From: Providencia burhodogranariea DSM 19968
Lineage (GTDB): Bacteria > Pseudomonadota > Gammaproteobacteria > Enterobacterales > Enterobacteriaceae
NCBI RefSeq assembly: GCF_000314855.2
Contig: NZ_KB233225.1
Span: forward strand, 118,657-182,656
Direction: 5' to 3'
Length of the DNA: 64,000 nt
Each line of letters opens with the position of its first letter. The first letter of the stretch is position 1. The position numbers and the translations under genes were made by a program. Below the pieces are notes generated by a model that saw only the letters and a program-made list of their open reading frames with translations, did not search any database and was not told the DNA's origin. Below are positions 31,835-41,693 of the stretch, piece after piece.

Positions 31835-33784
31835 GTGAATAACATTTTTAAATTATCAGCACTGGCTCTGTTAGTGGCAGTTAATGCAAATGCAGCGACT
31901 GTCGACCTACGTGTGATGGAAACCTCCGACATACACAGTAATTTGAACGATTTTGATTATTATAAAGATAAATCAACTGACCAGTTTGGGTTAGTACGAA
32001 CAGCAAATTTAATTAAAGCGGCAAAAGGCGAAGCGACCAATGCGGTATTAGTCGATAATGGGGATTTAATTCAAGGTAGCCCATTAGCAGACTATATGGC
32101 AGCTAAAGGTTTAGAAGAAGGGGAATCTCACCCTGCTCACACGCTAATGAATACAATGGGTTATACAGTCGGTAACTTTGGGAACCATGAATTTAACTTT
32201 GGGCTGGATTATCTGAAAAAAGCGATCGCAGGTGCAAAATTCCCTTATGTGAATGCGAATATTATTGATGCTAAAACAGGCGAAAATTATTTCACGCCAT
32301 ATATTATTGTCGATACACCAGTCAAAGATCGCGATGGTAAAACACATAATTTAAAAATTGGTTATATTGGTTTTGTTCCTCCTCAAATTATGATTTGGGA
32401 TAAACCAAACCTGAATGGCAAAGTGACGGTTAATGACATTACTGAAACAGCGAAAAAATTTGTCCCTCAAATGAAGAAAGAGGGAGCTGACGTTATTGTT
32501 GCTATTCCGCATTCCGGTTTTTCTCAAGAACCATATAAAGCAATGGCTGAAAACTCAGTCTACTATCTGAGTGAAGTCCCAGGTATTGATGCCATTATGT
32601 TTGGTCATTCACATGGCGTGTTCCCAAGTAAAGATTTTGAGAATATTAAAGGTGTTGATGTTGCAAAAGGCACTGTAAATGGTGTTCCTGCTGTCATGCC
32701 AGGTCAATGGGGAGACCACCTCGGTGTTGTTGATCTTGTATTAAACAACGACGATGGAGCTTGGAAAGTTGCTGATGCAAATGCTCATGCTCGCCCAGTT
32801 TATGATAAAGCGAATAAAAAACCATTGGTTGAGCGTGATGAGCAATTAGCCAAAATGATCGAGAAACCACACAATGAAACACGTGAATTTGTGGGTAAAT
32901 TGATCGGTAAAGCTTCAGATAACATGTATAGCTATTTAGCATTAGTACAAAGTGATCCAACTGTACAAATCGTAAATGATGCACAAACTGATTACACGAA
33001 ACACTTTATTCAAGGTGACCCTGATCTTGCTGATCTTCCAGTATTATCTGCTGCTGCACCTTTCAAAGTCGGTGGACGTAAAAATGCTCCTGCGGAGTTT
33101 GTTGAAGTCGAGAAAGGGGATTTAACTTTCCGAAATGCGGCTGACTTATATTTATTCCCTAATACATTAGTTGTGGTAAAAGCGACGGGTGCAGATGTTG
33201 TTGAATGGCTTGAATGCTCAGCGGGTATGTTCAATCGTATTGATCCGCAATCAACATCAACTCAAAGTTTAATTAATTGGGATGGTTTTAGAACCTATAA
33301 CTTTGACACAATCAGTGGCATTAACTATCAAATTGACCTGACAGAGCCAGCAAAATATGACGTCGATTGTCAAGTAACCAACAAACAAGCGAATAGAATT
33401 AAAAATGTTACTTACCAAGGTAAGCCTATCGACCCTAAAGCGACGTTCTTGGTAGCAACCAATAACTACCGTGCTTATGGTGGTAAATTTGCAGGAACGG
33501 GTGATAACAATATTGCCTTTGCTTCACCAGATGAAAACCGTTCCATACTAGCTTCTTATATTGCCAAAATCTCTAAAGAAAAAGGTGAAGTTGCAAGTAA
33601 TGCAGATAATAATTGGTCATTCGCACCGATTAAGACGGATAAAAAGCTTGATATTCGCTTTGAAACGTCACCAAGTGATAAGGCTGCTGCATTTATCAAA
33701 GAGCATTCACAATATCCACTAAAACAAGTTGGAACAGATGATATTGGTTTTGCTATTTACCAAATTGATCTAACAGGAAAATAA
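31835..33784 (+). CDS. cpdB: 2',3'-cyclic-nucleotide 2'-phosphodiesterase / 3'-nucleotidase (periplasmic)
   Basis: 649 residues from GTG 31835, which has AAGAGGA 6 nt upstream and starts the signal peptide [19 protein letters not shown] (E. coli CpdB 647). Metallophosphatase motifs are [27 protein letters not shown] and GHSHGVF. The C-terminal 5'-nucleotidase domain includes [13 protein letters not shown] and NNYRAYGG. It hydrolyses 2',3'-cNMPs and 3'-nucleotides so the cell can scavenge them. Single gene with its own terminator; not in its E. coli location. Confidence 0.96.
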   Translation: MNNIFKLSALALLVAVNANAATVDLRVMETSDIHSNLNDFDYYKDKSTDQFGLVRTANLIKAAKGEATNAVLVDNGDLIQGSPLADYMAAKGLEEGESHPAHTLMNTMGYTVGNFGNHEFNFGLDYLKKAIAGAKFPYVNANIIDAKTGENYFTPYIIVDTPVKDRDGKTHNLKIGYIGFVPPQIMIWDKPNLNGKVTVNDITETAKKFVPQMKKEGADVIVAIPHSGFSQEPYKAMAENSVYYLSEVPGIDAIMFGHSHGVFPSKDFENIKGVDVAKGTVNGVPAVMPGQWGDHLGVVDLVLNNDDGAWKVADANAHARPVYDKANKKPLVERDEQLAKMIEKPHNETREFVGKLIGKASDNMYSYLALVQSDPTVQIVNDAQTDYTKHFIQGDPDLADLPVLSAAAPFKVGGRKNAPAEFVEVEKGDLTFRNAADLYLFPNTLVVVKATGADVVEWLECSAGMFNRIDPQSTSTQSLINWDGFRTYNFDTISGINYQIDLTEPAKYDVDCQVTNKQANRIKNVTYQGKPIDPKATFLVATNNYRAYGGKFAGTGDNNIAFASPDENRSILASYIAKISKEKGEVASNADNNWSFAPIKTDKKLDIRFETSPSDKAAAFIKEHSQYPLKQVGTDDIGFAIYQIDLTGK

Positions 33785-33825
33785 GTAGTAATAAAATTAG
33801 TATTACTATTCAGTTAAATTGATTT

Positions 33826-33871
33826 AAAGCCTGTTATTATTTGATTTATTCAATAATAATGGGCTTTTTTG
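33826..33871 (+). terminator. Terminator of cpdB
   Basis: A 16-bp stem, AAAGCCTGTTATTATT (33826-33841) with AATAATAATGGGCTTT (33852-33867), includes two G-U pairs and is followed by TTT. Confidence 0.85.
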
Positions 33872-33976
33872 TATATTAATAGATATTCTAAATTTAGAGT
33901 GTTCTTTAATAAAAGTTAATTTTAAACATTATAGTTAAATGGATACATGCTATTTCAATAACTACTCTATTAAATA

Positions 33977-34282
33977 CTAAAGGTAAATAATATTTAACAT
34001 TGGTTTTTTATTAAATAGGACATACTCTACTTTGACATGATCACAGCTTAGTTTTTTTGCATCAGTAACTGAACTGGTTTTAATTATATTTTTTCCATTG
34101 CGATAGCAGTCAATATTGATTTGTTGGCGGTTAGCCACGTTGATCTCACATTGTGGTTCAACGATAGCACCAATAAAGGTAATAGTGCCGCTTTCTACGG
34201 CCTTAGTCGTAGTGTGGGCGAAAGAGAAATTAGAAATGAGCACAACAGTCATGGTAGCGAGCAAAGATAAATGTTTTTTCAT
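33977..34282 (-). CDS. Small fimbrial-subunit-like exported protein
   Basis: 101 residues. A 22-residue signal peptide (MKKHLSLLATMTVVLISNFSFA) is followed by SGTITFIGAIVEPQCEI, the N-terminal signature of type 1 fimbrial subunits, including the first conserved Cys. Two more Cys follow (IDCYRNG, LSCDHVK). It is much shorter than a normal pilin (about 170 aa) and lacks the C-terminal strand ending in a penultimate Tyr. No chaperone or usher gene is nearby. It could be a truncated pilin or a distinct short family of such proteins. Confidence 0.7.
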   Translation of the reverse strand: MKKHLSLLATMTVVLISNFSFAHTTTKAVESGTITFIGAIVEPQCEINVANRQQINIDCYRNGKNIIKTSSVTDAKKLSCDHVKVEYVLFNKKPMLNIIYL

Positions 34283-34967
34283 TATCTACCTCCTAATTGC
34301 ACTAGCCTTGATTAGATAGTGCATTGTGTATTCTCATTTTTAGTTTAGTTTAAATATGAGTAAATTCCATGATATATGCTAATTAAGTATTATTTTCCTT
34401 TACTTTATCTCGCTTTGGTTTCAAAGTTAAAAAATTGTGCTGTCGTTGTACGTTTTAGTTATATACGATGAAAGCTATGTTTTAGCTATGAAAATGACGA
34501 TATTGAGTTTGTGTTATTGAAGATAAAATAATTTAATACGCTGGGTGGTAATTGATTTGATAGGAAAATATTTTTTCAATGTTAGATTGAGGACTTATAG
34601 ATCAGTAAAAGTTCAAGTTGCATAAATGTCGCTATTACATCATTTATTCGTCAATATGCAACCTGAATTTTTTTAAAGTAAAATAAGATAATTTAAAGTC
34701 AAACATTTGTTTTTTATTGAATTCAAAATGAATGAATCCCTGGTGTCGGTGTGTTTTTTCAAGATAAGGTAATATCAGGTTTATATCTGTCGTAATTAAG
34801 ATAACATTTTATATATAGTAAGTATTTTAGCTATCCGAATCGTAGAGTTTATCCATTCCAATGCTTAGCAAATGTTTTCAATTCCCTAACGATAAATTTA
34901 ATGATTCTGGTATGGGACTTATGCCTCCCCTATTTTTTATAAAAATAGAGGAGTGATATTTTAAAAC
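34283..34967. other. Intergenic region with palindromic element C
   Basis: 685 bp, AT-rich. It holds the upstream region of the fimbrial-like gene, element C (34612-34667) and, near the nitroreductase stop, an imperfect hairpin (34925-34953). No ORF was supported. Confidence 0.5.
34612..34667. repeat. Palindromic intergenic element C (short form)
   Basis: TTCAAGTTGCATA (34612-34624) is mirrored by TATGCAACCTGAA (34655-34667) with one mismatch. It shares its ends with elements A and E but has a much shorter interior. Confidence 0.65.
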
Positions 34968-35567
34968 TTATTTAAAGATTTTGAAGCGAGCTTCGTCATC
35001 CATAAAGCCTTTATCACCGGCAGGTGCATTGATAGAACCAAATACCATCTGAGCGCGTAATAACCAGCTATCTGGAGTGCCCCATTCTTTTTGGACTTTA
35101 TTATCAATCAATGGATTATAGTGTTGCAGTGATGCCCCAATATTCTCTTGTGCTAAAGCTGCCCATACTGCGAATTGAGCAATACCACTCGCTTGTTCTG
35201 ACCAAATAGGGAAGTTATCAGCGTAGGCTGCGAATTGCTCTTGCAACCCTTTAACTACGGCCATATCTTCGAAGAATAAAATAGAACCCGCACCCGCAGC
35301 AAAACTATTAATTTTTTGCTCAGTGGCCGCGAATGCTTCCGCTGGAACAATTGCACGCAGCGTTTCTTTCGTTATATTCCACAGTTTTTGATGTTCTTCG
35401 CCAAATAAAACGACGACACGAGATGTTTGTGAATTAAAAGAAGAAGGGGAATGTTTAACCGCTTCTTTGATTAAATTTGTAACATGCTCTTCTGAAACAG
35501 GCAATGTATTGCCGAGGTTATAAATAGTGCGACGTTTTTTAATCAGTTCGATAAATGCATTTGACAT
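34968..35567 (-). CDS. Nitroreductase-family flavoprotein
   Basis: 199 residues. The N-terminus FIELIKKRRTIYNLG and the KHSPSSFNSQTSRVVVLFG segment carry the FMN-binding Arg and Ser residues of the nitroreductase fold. QFAVWAALAQENIGASLQHYNP is the second FMN-contact region. Length and sequence resemble the Hbn1/Frm2-like subgroup, linked to oxidative and lipid stress. Natural substrate unknown. Single-gene unit; a GGAG-type ribosome-binding site precedes the ATG. Confidence 0.9.
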   Translation of the reverse strand: MSNAFIELIKKRRTIYNLGNTLPVSEEHVTNLIKEAVKHSPSSFNSQTSRVVVLFGEEHQKLWNITKETLRAIVPAEAFAATEQKINSFAAGAGSILFFEDMAVVKGLQEQFAAYADNFPIWSEQASGIAQFAVWAALAQENIGASLQHYNPLIDNKVQKEWGTPDSWLLRAQMVFGSINAPAGDKGFMDDEARFKIFK

Positions 35568-36207
35568 GTAAATCTCCTAGATATTTGCTAGCGCACGGCA
35601 TTTTTAACAGTTCCAGACGCCGTTGTTCGTTTATTGAGTATTACTATAACTCTATAGATAATAAATCATAGAAAAAATTTTTAACGATAAGGTTCAAATT
35701 TTTAGGTTTAGTTTTTATTGCTATATTTTTCTTTTAATTCAATCTCTTATGTGTTTGGTTTTATTTATTTATCATAAATGTAGATGTTTTGCTATAAGTT
35801 GGAAGAGAATAATTGAACTGGATTTAATGGCGAGAAACAGATTTATCGCCAAAATAATTTGAGGTAGCTGTAGCTGATAAAGGCGATCTCTAGGGAATAT
35901 TGAAGATTATTTTTGTAGTAATATTTGAATAAAAGCAAAGCGAATATGACTTATTATCCATACGATAAAGCCAGCTATAGATCCCCGATTGGGAATTAAT
36001 CGTAAATATGATATTAAGTGCTACCAACATACGAGATAAAACGGTTATTAATTGAAAACAATAATTTTTATCCGTTAAATGAGCTTATTCAATTATTGGC
36101 AATAAGCCCATTTGAATACTTTGAGATTAGAAAAGAGTTACCGATATTTCCGATAATAGTGAATTGATATCGAATTAAAGCAACGTTCTCTCATTTATAT
36201 ATTCTTC
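35568..36207. other. Gene-free stretch upstream of nitroreductase gene
   Basis: 640 bp of AT-rich DNA with no ORF. One imperfect hairpin is present at about 36079-36112 (AATGAGCTTATT with AATAAGCCCATT). It contains the promoter region of the minus-strand nitroreductase gene. Nothing else was recognised. Confidence 0.45.
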
Positions 36208-36324
36208 ATACTTTAAGTTATAGGATTGCTGACTACGTATAGCGGGGCGAGTCATAGAGTTTGTCTATGCTCTCCCGCCGATCTTCTCTTGTCGACTATA
36301 TGCAAGTCGAATTATTTAAAGTAT
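36208..36324. repeat. Palindromic element D at the end of the cyd operon
   Basis: The outer ends ATACTTTAA (36208-36216) and TTAAAGTAT (36316-36324) are perfect inverted repeats. The interior folds into a GC-rich hairpin (GCGGG...CATAG with CTATG...CCCGC, about 36242-36279). It begins 13 bp after the cydX stop, so it may serve as the operon's terminator or RNA stabiliser. Confidence 0.65.
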
Positions 36325-36336
36325 TGCTTATATCAG

Positions 36337-36420
36337 TCATTCATCATCCGTTGCTATCGCTGCAATCATAGCAACTGCACAGGCGAGTAAAGTGCCTAAT
36401 ACCCAAGCGAAATACCACAT
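36337..36420 (-). CDS. cydX: CydX, small subunit of cytochrome bd oxidase
   Basis: 27 codons read MWYFAWVLGTLLACAVAMIA then AIATDDE. This matches the E. coli CydX N-terminus (MWYFAWxLGTLLAC), a single membrane helix, with a shorter C-terminal tail than the 37-aa E. coli form. CydX stabilises the haem d/b595 site of the CydAB complex. It starts 15 bp after the cydB stop with AGGAAT upstream of the ATG. Confidence 0.93.
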   Translation of the reverse strand: MWYFAWVLGTLLACAVAMIAAIATDDE

Positions 36421-36435
36421 AATGATTCCTTAAGC

Positions 36436-37575
36436 TCAATAGAGCGAGTGTGAATTTTCTTTAATAGATTTTTCATCTAGCCGCGTAAACATTTTGTAGT
36501 AGCACCAGCTGGTATAAGCCAGAATAGTCGGTACCATCACGATGGCTACAATAGTCATAATCTGTAAAGTCAATAGACTCGAAGTACTGTCCCACAATGT
36601 CAGACTGACATTAGGTTGTACCGATGAGGGCATGATAAATGGAAACATAGCCGCTGCCGGTGTGCTAATAATGCCTAAGATGGATAACCCAGAGGTTAAA
36701 AATGCTAGGCGGTAACGATTTAAACGAGCAAATAGCGCTGACACTAATGGTAGAACCAGTCCCATCAGCGGTAATAACCATAATATAGGGTAGTGGTGGT
36801 AATTAGTTAACCATGCGCCTGATACTCGGGCGACTGTTTTACTGAGTGGATCGGAAGGTGAGGCATGGTCAATAACCGAAGTCAACGTATAACCATCAAC
36901 ACTGGTGATCACAATTGCGCCTGCTATCAAAAATAGTAGAGTGGTTAGTATTCCGGTTACTTGTACACATTTTCGCGCTCGTGAGTATACGGTATCGGAA
37001 GTTCGCAATAGCAAAAAGGCGCTACCGTGCATCATCACCATGCATAAGGCGATAAATCCACCAAGCAAACCTAATGGGTTGAACAAGGCAAAGAAACTGT
37101 CAGTATAAGTCACTCTCATCCATTCATCGATTGTGAATGGTACACCCAGTAGTAGGTTCGCAATGATTAATCCAAAAATAAATGGAGGGACTATACTGCC
37201 AATAAAAATACCCCAGTCCCACATCCCACGCCAGCGAGGATCCTCAATTTTTGAACGGTAATCAAAGCCAATTGGGCGAAAAAAGAGTGAGGCTAGTACT
37301 AAAATCATGACGACATAGAATCCAGAAAATGCGGCAGCATACACGACAGGCCAAGCTGCGAACATTCCACCACCAGCCACAATTAGCCAGACTTGATTAC
37401 CGTCCCAATGTGGGGCAATGCTATTAATCATTATCCGTCGTTCTACGTCGGTTTTACCAATGACTCGGATAAGCCCACCTACACCCATATCAAATCCGTC
37501 GGTAACAGCAAAGCAGATACAAACGACTCCTAATAGGACCCACCAGATAATTCTCAAGGTTTCATAATTCAGCAT
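36436..37575 (-). CDS. cydB: Cytochrome bd ubiquinol oxidase subunit II
   Basis: 379 residues, the length of E. coli CydB, ending NSHSLY as there. The N-terminal IIWWVLLGVVCICFAVTDGFDMG and the WDGNQVWLI segment are typical. About eight membrane helices. With CydA and CydX it forms the high-affinity, copper-free quinol oxidase that reduces oxygen at low tension. It lies 15 bp after cydA in the same operon as the RiPP cassette upstream. Confidence 0.97.
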   Translation of the reverse strand: MLNYETLRIIWWVLLGVVCICFAVTDGFDMGVGGLIRVIGKTDVERRIMINSIAPHWDGNQVWLIVAGGGMFAAWPVVYAAAFSGFYVVMILVLASLFFRPIGFDYRSKIEDPRWRGMWDWGIFIGSIVPPFIFGLIIANLLLGVPFTIDEWMRVTYTDSFFALFNPLGLLGGFIALCMVMMHGSAFLLLRTSDTVYSRARKCVQVTGILTTLLFLIAGAIVITSVDGYTLTSVIDHASPSDPLSKTVARVSGAWLTNYHHYPILWLLPLMGLVLPLVSALFARLNRYRLAFLTSGLSILGIISTPAAAMFPFIMPSSVQPNVSLTLWDSTSSLLTLQIMTIVAIVMVPTILAYTSWCYYKMFTRLDEKSIKENSHSLY

Positions 37576-37590
37576 AAAACGTCTCTCTGA

Positions 37591-39138
37591 TTACAATGAT
37601 TTTTCAAAATGGTAACGACCAGTATGGAGACTGCTTGGCCCTTGGCGGGCAAATTTGATCATCAGATACATTTCAGCAATAAAGAACAGGCTGTATAACC
37701 CACAGATAAGAATAATGGAGTAGATTAAATCACCGGAACTTAGACTCGAAGTCGCTATTGCTGTAGGAAGTACTTCACCGACAGCCCAAGGTTGACGTCC
37801 ATATTCAGCGACAAACCAACCCGATTCACAAGCTATCCAAGGTAATGGGATACAATAGAATAGTATTCGGTTTAGCCAGCGTGATTTACCAACTTTCTTG
37901 CGTATTACGCTATAAAATGCCATAGATACTGCGGCCAGTAATATCATGCCGCTTGCTACCATGATACGAAAAGCAAAGTACAGTGGTGTAACTTCAGGGA
38001 TAGTTGCATCAGCCGCTTTATTTATGTCTGCTGTAGTAACATCTTGTGGATGTGCAACATACTGTTTTAGGAGTAAACCGTAACCTAAATCTTTTTTCAC
38101 ATCATCAAACTGGCTAGCAAGTAAAGGGGAATTATCTCCTAATCGGATCTGTTCTAATAACGTCCATGCCTTAATACCATTCATGATTTTCAATCTATGC
38201 TCAGCTTTCAGATCATTAAGACCTGTAACCTGCTTATTTAATGAACGAGTTGTCATCAACCCCATAACATAAGGAATTTCGAGAGCGTAGTGATTGACCC
38301 CATTTTTCTGATCAGGGATAGCGAATAGATTAAACGAAGCTGGTGCAGGCTGGGTTTCCCACTCTGCTTCAATTGCGGCAAGTTTGACTTTTTGGACATC
38401 GCCCATCACATAGCCAGATTCGTCACCAAGAACAATAACGGATAGGCAAGACATCATCCCGAAAGCTGCGGCGATGATATAAGAACGTTTAGCAAATAAG
38501 ACATCACGATTTTTCAGTAAATACCAAGCACTGATCCCAATGACAAACATTGCAGCGGTCACATATCCAGCCGAAGCGGTATGGACAAATTTCACTTGAG
38601 CGACAGGATTAAACAAAACATCAGTGAAGCTGGTCATTTCCATTCGCATAGTTTTGGCACTGAATTCAGCGCCAACTGGATTTTGCATCCAAGCATTTGC
38701 TACCAATATCCACATCGCAGACAGATTCGATCCGAGAGCGACAAGCCAAGTCACCGTCATATGTTGAACTTTACTCAGCCTATCCCAGCCAAAGAAAAAT
38801 AATCCAACAAACGTTGATTCAAGGAAAAAAGCTAATAGCGCTTCAATCGCAAGGGGGGCACCAAAAATATCACCAACATAATGAGAGTAATAAGACCAGT
38901 TAGTACCGAATTGGAATTCAAAAGTGAGCCCGGTCGTCACGCCAAGAGCAAAGTTAATACCAAATAATTTTCCCCAAAACTTGGTGAGATCTTTATAAAT
39001 TTCCTTACCTGTCACGACATATAAGGTGTTCATGATTGCTAGCATCACGGACAACCCTAATGTTAATGGAACAAATAGAAAATGAAAAAGTGCAGAACCT
39101 GCAAATTGGAAACGAGAAAGTAATATTACATCTATCAT
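37591..39138 (-). CDS. cydA: Cytochrome bd ubiquinol oxidase subunit I
   Basis: 515 residues from ATG 39138; [13 protein letters not shown] aligns with E. coli MLDIVELSRLQFA. An in-frame ATG at 39153 would add MKKLI, and neither has a strong ribosome-binding site. The haem ligands are visible as HFLFVPL (His19 equivalent), FVHTASAGY (His186) and FRIMVASG (Met393). The Glu pair is in [14 protein letters not shown] long Q-loop is present. It is placed 98 bp after the DoxX gene on the same strand, not in the usual cydAB-ybgE-tolQ context, so it may be a second cyd set. Confidence 0.96.
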   Translation of the reverse strand: MIDVILLSRFQFAGSALFHFLFVPLTLGLSVMLAIMNTLYVVTGKEIYKDLTKFWGKLFGINFALGVTTGLTFEFQFGTNWSYYSHYVGDIFGAPLAIEALLAFFLESTFVGLFFFGWDRLSKVQHMTVTWLVALGSNLSAMWILVANAWMQNPVGAEFSAKTMRMEMTSFTDVLFNPVAQVKFVHTASAGYVTAAMFVIGISAWYLLKNRDVLFAKRSYIIAAAFGMMSCLSVIVLGDESGYVMGDVQKVKLAAIEAEWETQPAPASFNLFAIPDQKNGVNHYALEIPYVMGLMTTRSLNKQVTGLNDLKAEHRLKIMNGIKAWTLLEQIRLGDNSPLLASQFDDVKKDLGYGLLLKQYVAHPQDVTTADINKAADATIPEVTPLYFAFRIMVASGMILLAAVSMAFYSVIRKKVGKSRWLNRILFYCIPLPWIACESGWFVAEYGRQPWAVGEVLPTAIATSSLSSGDLIYSIILICGLYSLFFIAEMYLMIKFARQGPSSLHTGRYHFEKSL

Positions 39139-39236
39139 AATTAGCTTTTTCATCCGATGAAAGTATGAGTAATTTCAGTGAACTCTGGAACTCAGAGCCA
39201 CTTAAATTATAATTCTTGATTAATATGGAGAGGAAA

Positions 39237-39833
39237 TTATTTATTAAGCCAAGATTTTAAACCTTTGCTCAGCCAATAATCCGTACTAATAAATTTACCA
39301 CCACCGTAACATAATAAAACTAATAGCATGATAAAATAGGTTGCAGAGAATTCAATGCCATTATTTAAAATAATAGGGTCGCCAAGTTGAGTAATATAAT
39401 TATAACGACCAGGGAAATTCTCAATTAACCATTGTAAGAATCCACTCATACGCTGGCTTGACTCCATGCTATTACTAGCAATAGCCAACCAACCATGTGA
39501 CCAGTGAACCATCAAGCTAGCAGCACTCATAACGACCATCATAGGAATAGCAATAATTCTCGTGAATAGACCTAATGCAATGCAGATAAGCCCTAATACT
39601 TCGGTTGAGGTTGCTAAAAATGCTAATAACCAAGGAAATGGCAGACCTAAACCACCTTCCGCTGTAGATTGTGAAAACCAAGCAACAGTACCACTAAATC
39701 CAAGTACTTTAGAATGTGCTCCTTCATAAATTACGGGTAATAAATATAAACGAACAAGTAATAAAGCAACGAAATCTGCTTTCATAACTTTAGATACAAT
39801 TAAATCGTACCAATCTATTAATTTTTTTATCAT
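39237..39833 (-). CDS. DoxX-family membrane protein, HvfX-type RiPP-cassette partner
   Basis: 198 residues with four predicted membrane helices. DoxX features are LLVRLYLLPVIYEGAHSK near the start, LAFLATSTEVLGLICIALGLFTRIIAIPM in the middle and a WLSKGLKSWL tail. DoxX proteins accompany MNIO (DUF692) RiPP clusters, where they are thought to help membrane handling or export of the copper-binding peptide. It starts 4 bp after the DUF2063 gene stop, so coupling is tight. The exact role is inferred. Confidence 0.85.
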   Translation of the reverse strand: MIKKLIDWYDLIVSKVMKADFVALLLVRLYLLPVIYEGAHSKVLGFSGTVAWFSQSTAEGGLGLPFPWLLAFLATSTEVLGLICIALGLFTRIIAIPMMVVMSAASLMVHWSHGWLAIASNSMESSQRMSGFLQWLIENFPGRYNYITQLGDPIILNNGIEFSATYFIMLLVLLCYGGGKFISTDYWLSKGLKSWLNK

Positions 39834-39837
39834 AGTA

Positions 39838-40560
39838 TTAACTCTTAAAGATTATAGAAAAGATTTCATCATTATTATTGGCTTCTAGCCAGGACTGAAA
39901 AGATATTTCTTGTGTAAATAACATTAATGAGACAGCAGAAATTACTTCATGTGTCATTTTTGATAATAAATACACTTCTATTTCAGAAAGTTTCTTTTGC
40001 CAAATGGCATTGTCATATTTTCTGTAGAGTGCGAAATAATGTGTAAAAGAACTCTCTTTATCGTTAGTCTCTTCTGTTAATGGTAATGAAAAAGGTAAAA
40101 CAACTATTTTAAGTGTTGGATTTAATACTATTTCAATATCTGGTATTTCTCTATTCCCTAGTGATATTTTTTGCGGTATTGGAACTTTACTATCATCAAT
40201 TTCAACTGCATACATCAACCATTCATATTCAATGAGTGCCAGTTCATGAACTGATAATTGACATTGTTGTCGCATAAATAGCAATAACTCAGTTGCTATT
40301 TGATGAAATTCTGGTTGATTTGCTTGATGTCGATAAAGAAACATATCAACGATTTCATTTATATCTTCTTCTTTTAGACGTTGACTAAATAACGGAAAAA
40401 CACTCTTTAATACACCCGTAATATTTTCTCTTACAATTTTCCGATACAACGAAATACCTCGAGGAAGTTTTTCGTCTGAAGCATTAGGGGAGCGCAGTAA
40501 AATAGAGAATTCCTCCTCTGCTGCGGCCAATAATGCGGGTACAGAATGAGCTATGATCAC
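39838..40560 (-). CDS. DUF2063 / HvfC-type RiPP maturation partner
   Basis: 240 residues. The N-terminal helical DUF2063 domain (about 10-100) includes RGISLYRKIVRENITGVLKSVFP and FHQIATELLLF, followed by HELALIEYEW, typical of the family. In bufferin/HvfA clusters this protein binds the precursor leader and partners the DUF692 oxidase. It begins 9 bp after the MNIO gene and ends 4 bp before the DoxX gene. Although Pfam labels the domain a putative DNA-binding domain, its RiPP-partner role fits the context here. Confidence 0.88.
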   Translation of the reverse strand: MIIAHSVPALLAAAEEEFSILLRSPNASDEKLPRGISLYRKIVRENITGVLKSVFPLFSQRLKEEDINEIVDMFLYRHQANQPEFHQIATELLLFMRQQCQLSVHELALIEYEWLMYAVEIDDSKVPIPQKISLGNREIPDIEIVLNPTLKIVVLPFSLPLTEETNDKESSFTHYFALYRKYDNAIWQKKLSEIEVYLLSKMTHEVISAVSLMLFTQEISFQSWLEANNNDEIFSIIFKS

Positions 40561-40569
40561 GCTAATTCC

Positions 40570-41388
40570 TTACTGTGAGATATGTTTTTTGATATCGGTT
40601 AATTCACCGCATAATTCGTTTAATGGAGGAACATTGTTATCACGTTCTAGCAATAAAGGTCTGGCACCATGAAGCGTAACGGTCTGTTTTACCAAATCTA
40701 ATACTTCTTGCAACACTGGCATACCATGAGTATCGAGCCTAAACTCTTCGTATTCCAAATGACCTGCAATGTGAAAGTAAACTATGGAGGAACTTGGAAT
40801 AGTGCGAATATATTCCAATGCATCAAATCCATGATTGAAGGCATTAACATAAACATTGTTAATATCTAAAAGCATACCGCAATCACTTCGATGTAGAAGT
40901 TCACCCCAAAATTCAGCTTCAGGCATTTCACCTTCGTAGCTGTGATAAGAAGAAACATTTTCGAGTACTAGCTGTCGTCCTAATAAATCTTGAACTCGCT
41001 CAATGCGCTCAACTAAATAAGGAAGTACATTGGCGAATCTAGGAATAGGCAGTAAGTCATAGAGGTATCCTTGTTTATCACGCGAAAAACATAAATGATC
41101 ACTATAAGTATCAATATGATACTCATCCAAAAAACATCGAATATCGTTGATGTAGCTTTCATTCAATGGACAAGTATCACCAATTGATAGACTTAAACTA
41201 TGAGCAATTAATGGATATTTATTAGCAATATCTTTCAAATGTTCCTTTTTTAATCCACCAATATTCATCCAGTTATCAGGAGCTAATTCTAAAAAATCGA
41301 TATCCTTATGTTTTGGCTGCTGTAATAGCGTTGTTATATGCTCGCTACGAAGCCCTATTCCAGCACTATCTTGAGCTATTTGCCGCAT
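40570..41388 (-). CDS. DUF692 multinuclear non-haem iron oxidase (MNIO), HvfB/BufB type
   Basis: 272 residues from ATG 41388 (MRQIAQDSAGIGLRSEH); an upstream GTG at 41403 is less likely. A TIM-barrel DUF692 enzyme with the expected metal-site segments: ELAPDNWM, HSLSLSIGD, YSDHLCFS, LENVSSYH, DINNVYVNAFNHG, HIAGH, DTHG and LLERD. The family oxidises Cys residues of precursor peptides into copper-binding groups such as oxazolone/thioamide or thiooxazole. Its start overlaps the 3' end of the precursor gene by 13 bp, so the two are translationally coupled. Confidence 0.93.
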   Translation of the reverse strand: MRQIAQDSAGIGLRSEHITTLLQQPKHKDIDFLELAPDNWMNIGGLKKEHLKDIANKYPLIAHSLSLSIGDTCPLNESYINDIRCFLDEYHIDTYSDHLCFSRDKQGYLYDLLPIPRFANVLPYLVERIERVQDLLGRQLVLENVSSYHSYEGEMPEAEFWGELLHRSDCGMLLDINNVYVNAFNHGFDALEYIRTIPSSSIVYFHIAGHLEYEEFRLDTHGMPVLQEVLDLVKQTVTLHGARPLLLERDNNVPPLNELCGELTDIKKHISQ

Positions 41389-41690
41389 ACGCCACCAACA
41401 CACTTATCTACTTTTACTTCTTTAGGCGTATCTTGTTTAATTCCTTCACCGGTCAAACCACATTTGCCATCTCTGGCTCGAACCATTTGATCTTGAGGAT
41501 CATGTTTAAGAGTTGCCTGCCCGTAAATTTTTTCGGTACCACATTTACCACTGGCGCATTTACCGCTACTTGTTGGAGCTTTATTTTCAATTCTATTAGC
41601 TTGTGATGGCTCGGCTGCGACAGCGGTTGCTGCTGCTCCCATGGTTAAAACGGATCCAACAATAATGGAAAGTACGATATCTTTTTTCAT
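41376..41690 (-). CDS. Cys-rich secreted RiPP precursor, HvfA/bufferin-like
   Basis: 104 residues. A Sec signal peptide (1-26, ending ATAVAA) is followed by a mature part with five Cys at 45, 50, 77, 97 and 102. The motifs are SGKC-ASGKCG (45/50), DGKCG (77) and DKCVGGVCGK (97/102). These are variants of the EGKCG repeats that MNIO enzymes modify in HvfA and bufferin precursors. The direct neighbours are the DUF692, DUF2063 and DoxX genes. It is expected to be exported to the periplasm and to bind copper after modification. AAGGAATAAGTC before the ATG is the ribosome-binding site. Confidence 0.88.
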   Translation of the reverse strand: MKKDIVLSIIVGSVLTMGAAATAVAAEPSQANRIENKAPTSSGKCASGKCGTEKIYGQATLKHDPQDQMVRARDGKCGLTGEGIKQDTPKEVKVDKCVGGVCGK

Positions 41691-41693
41691 GAC

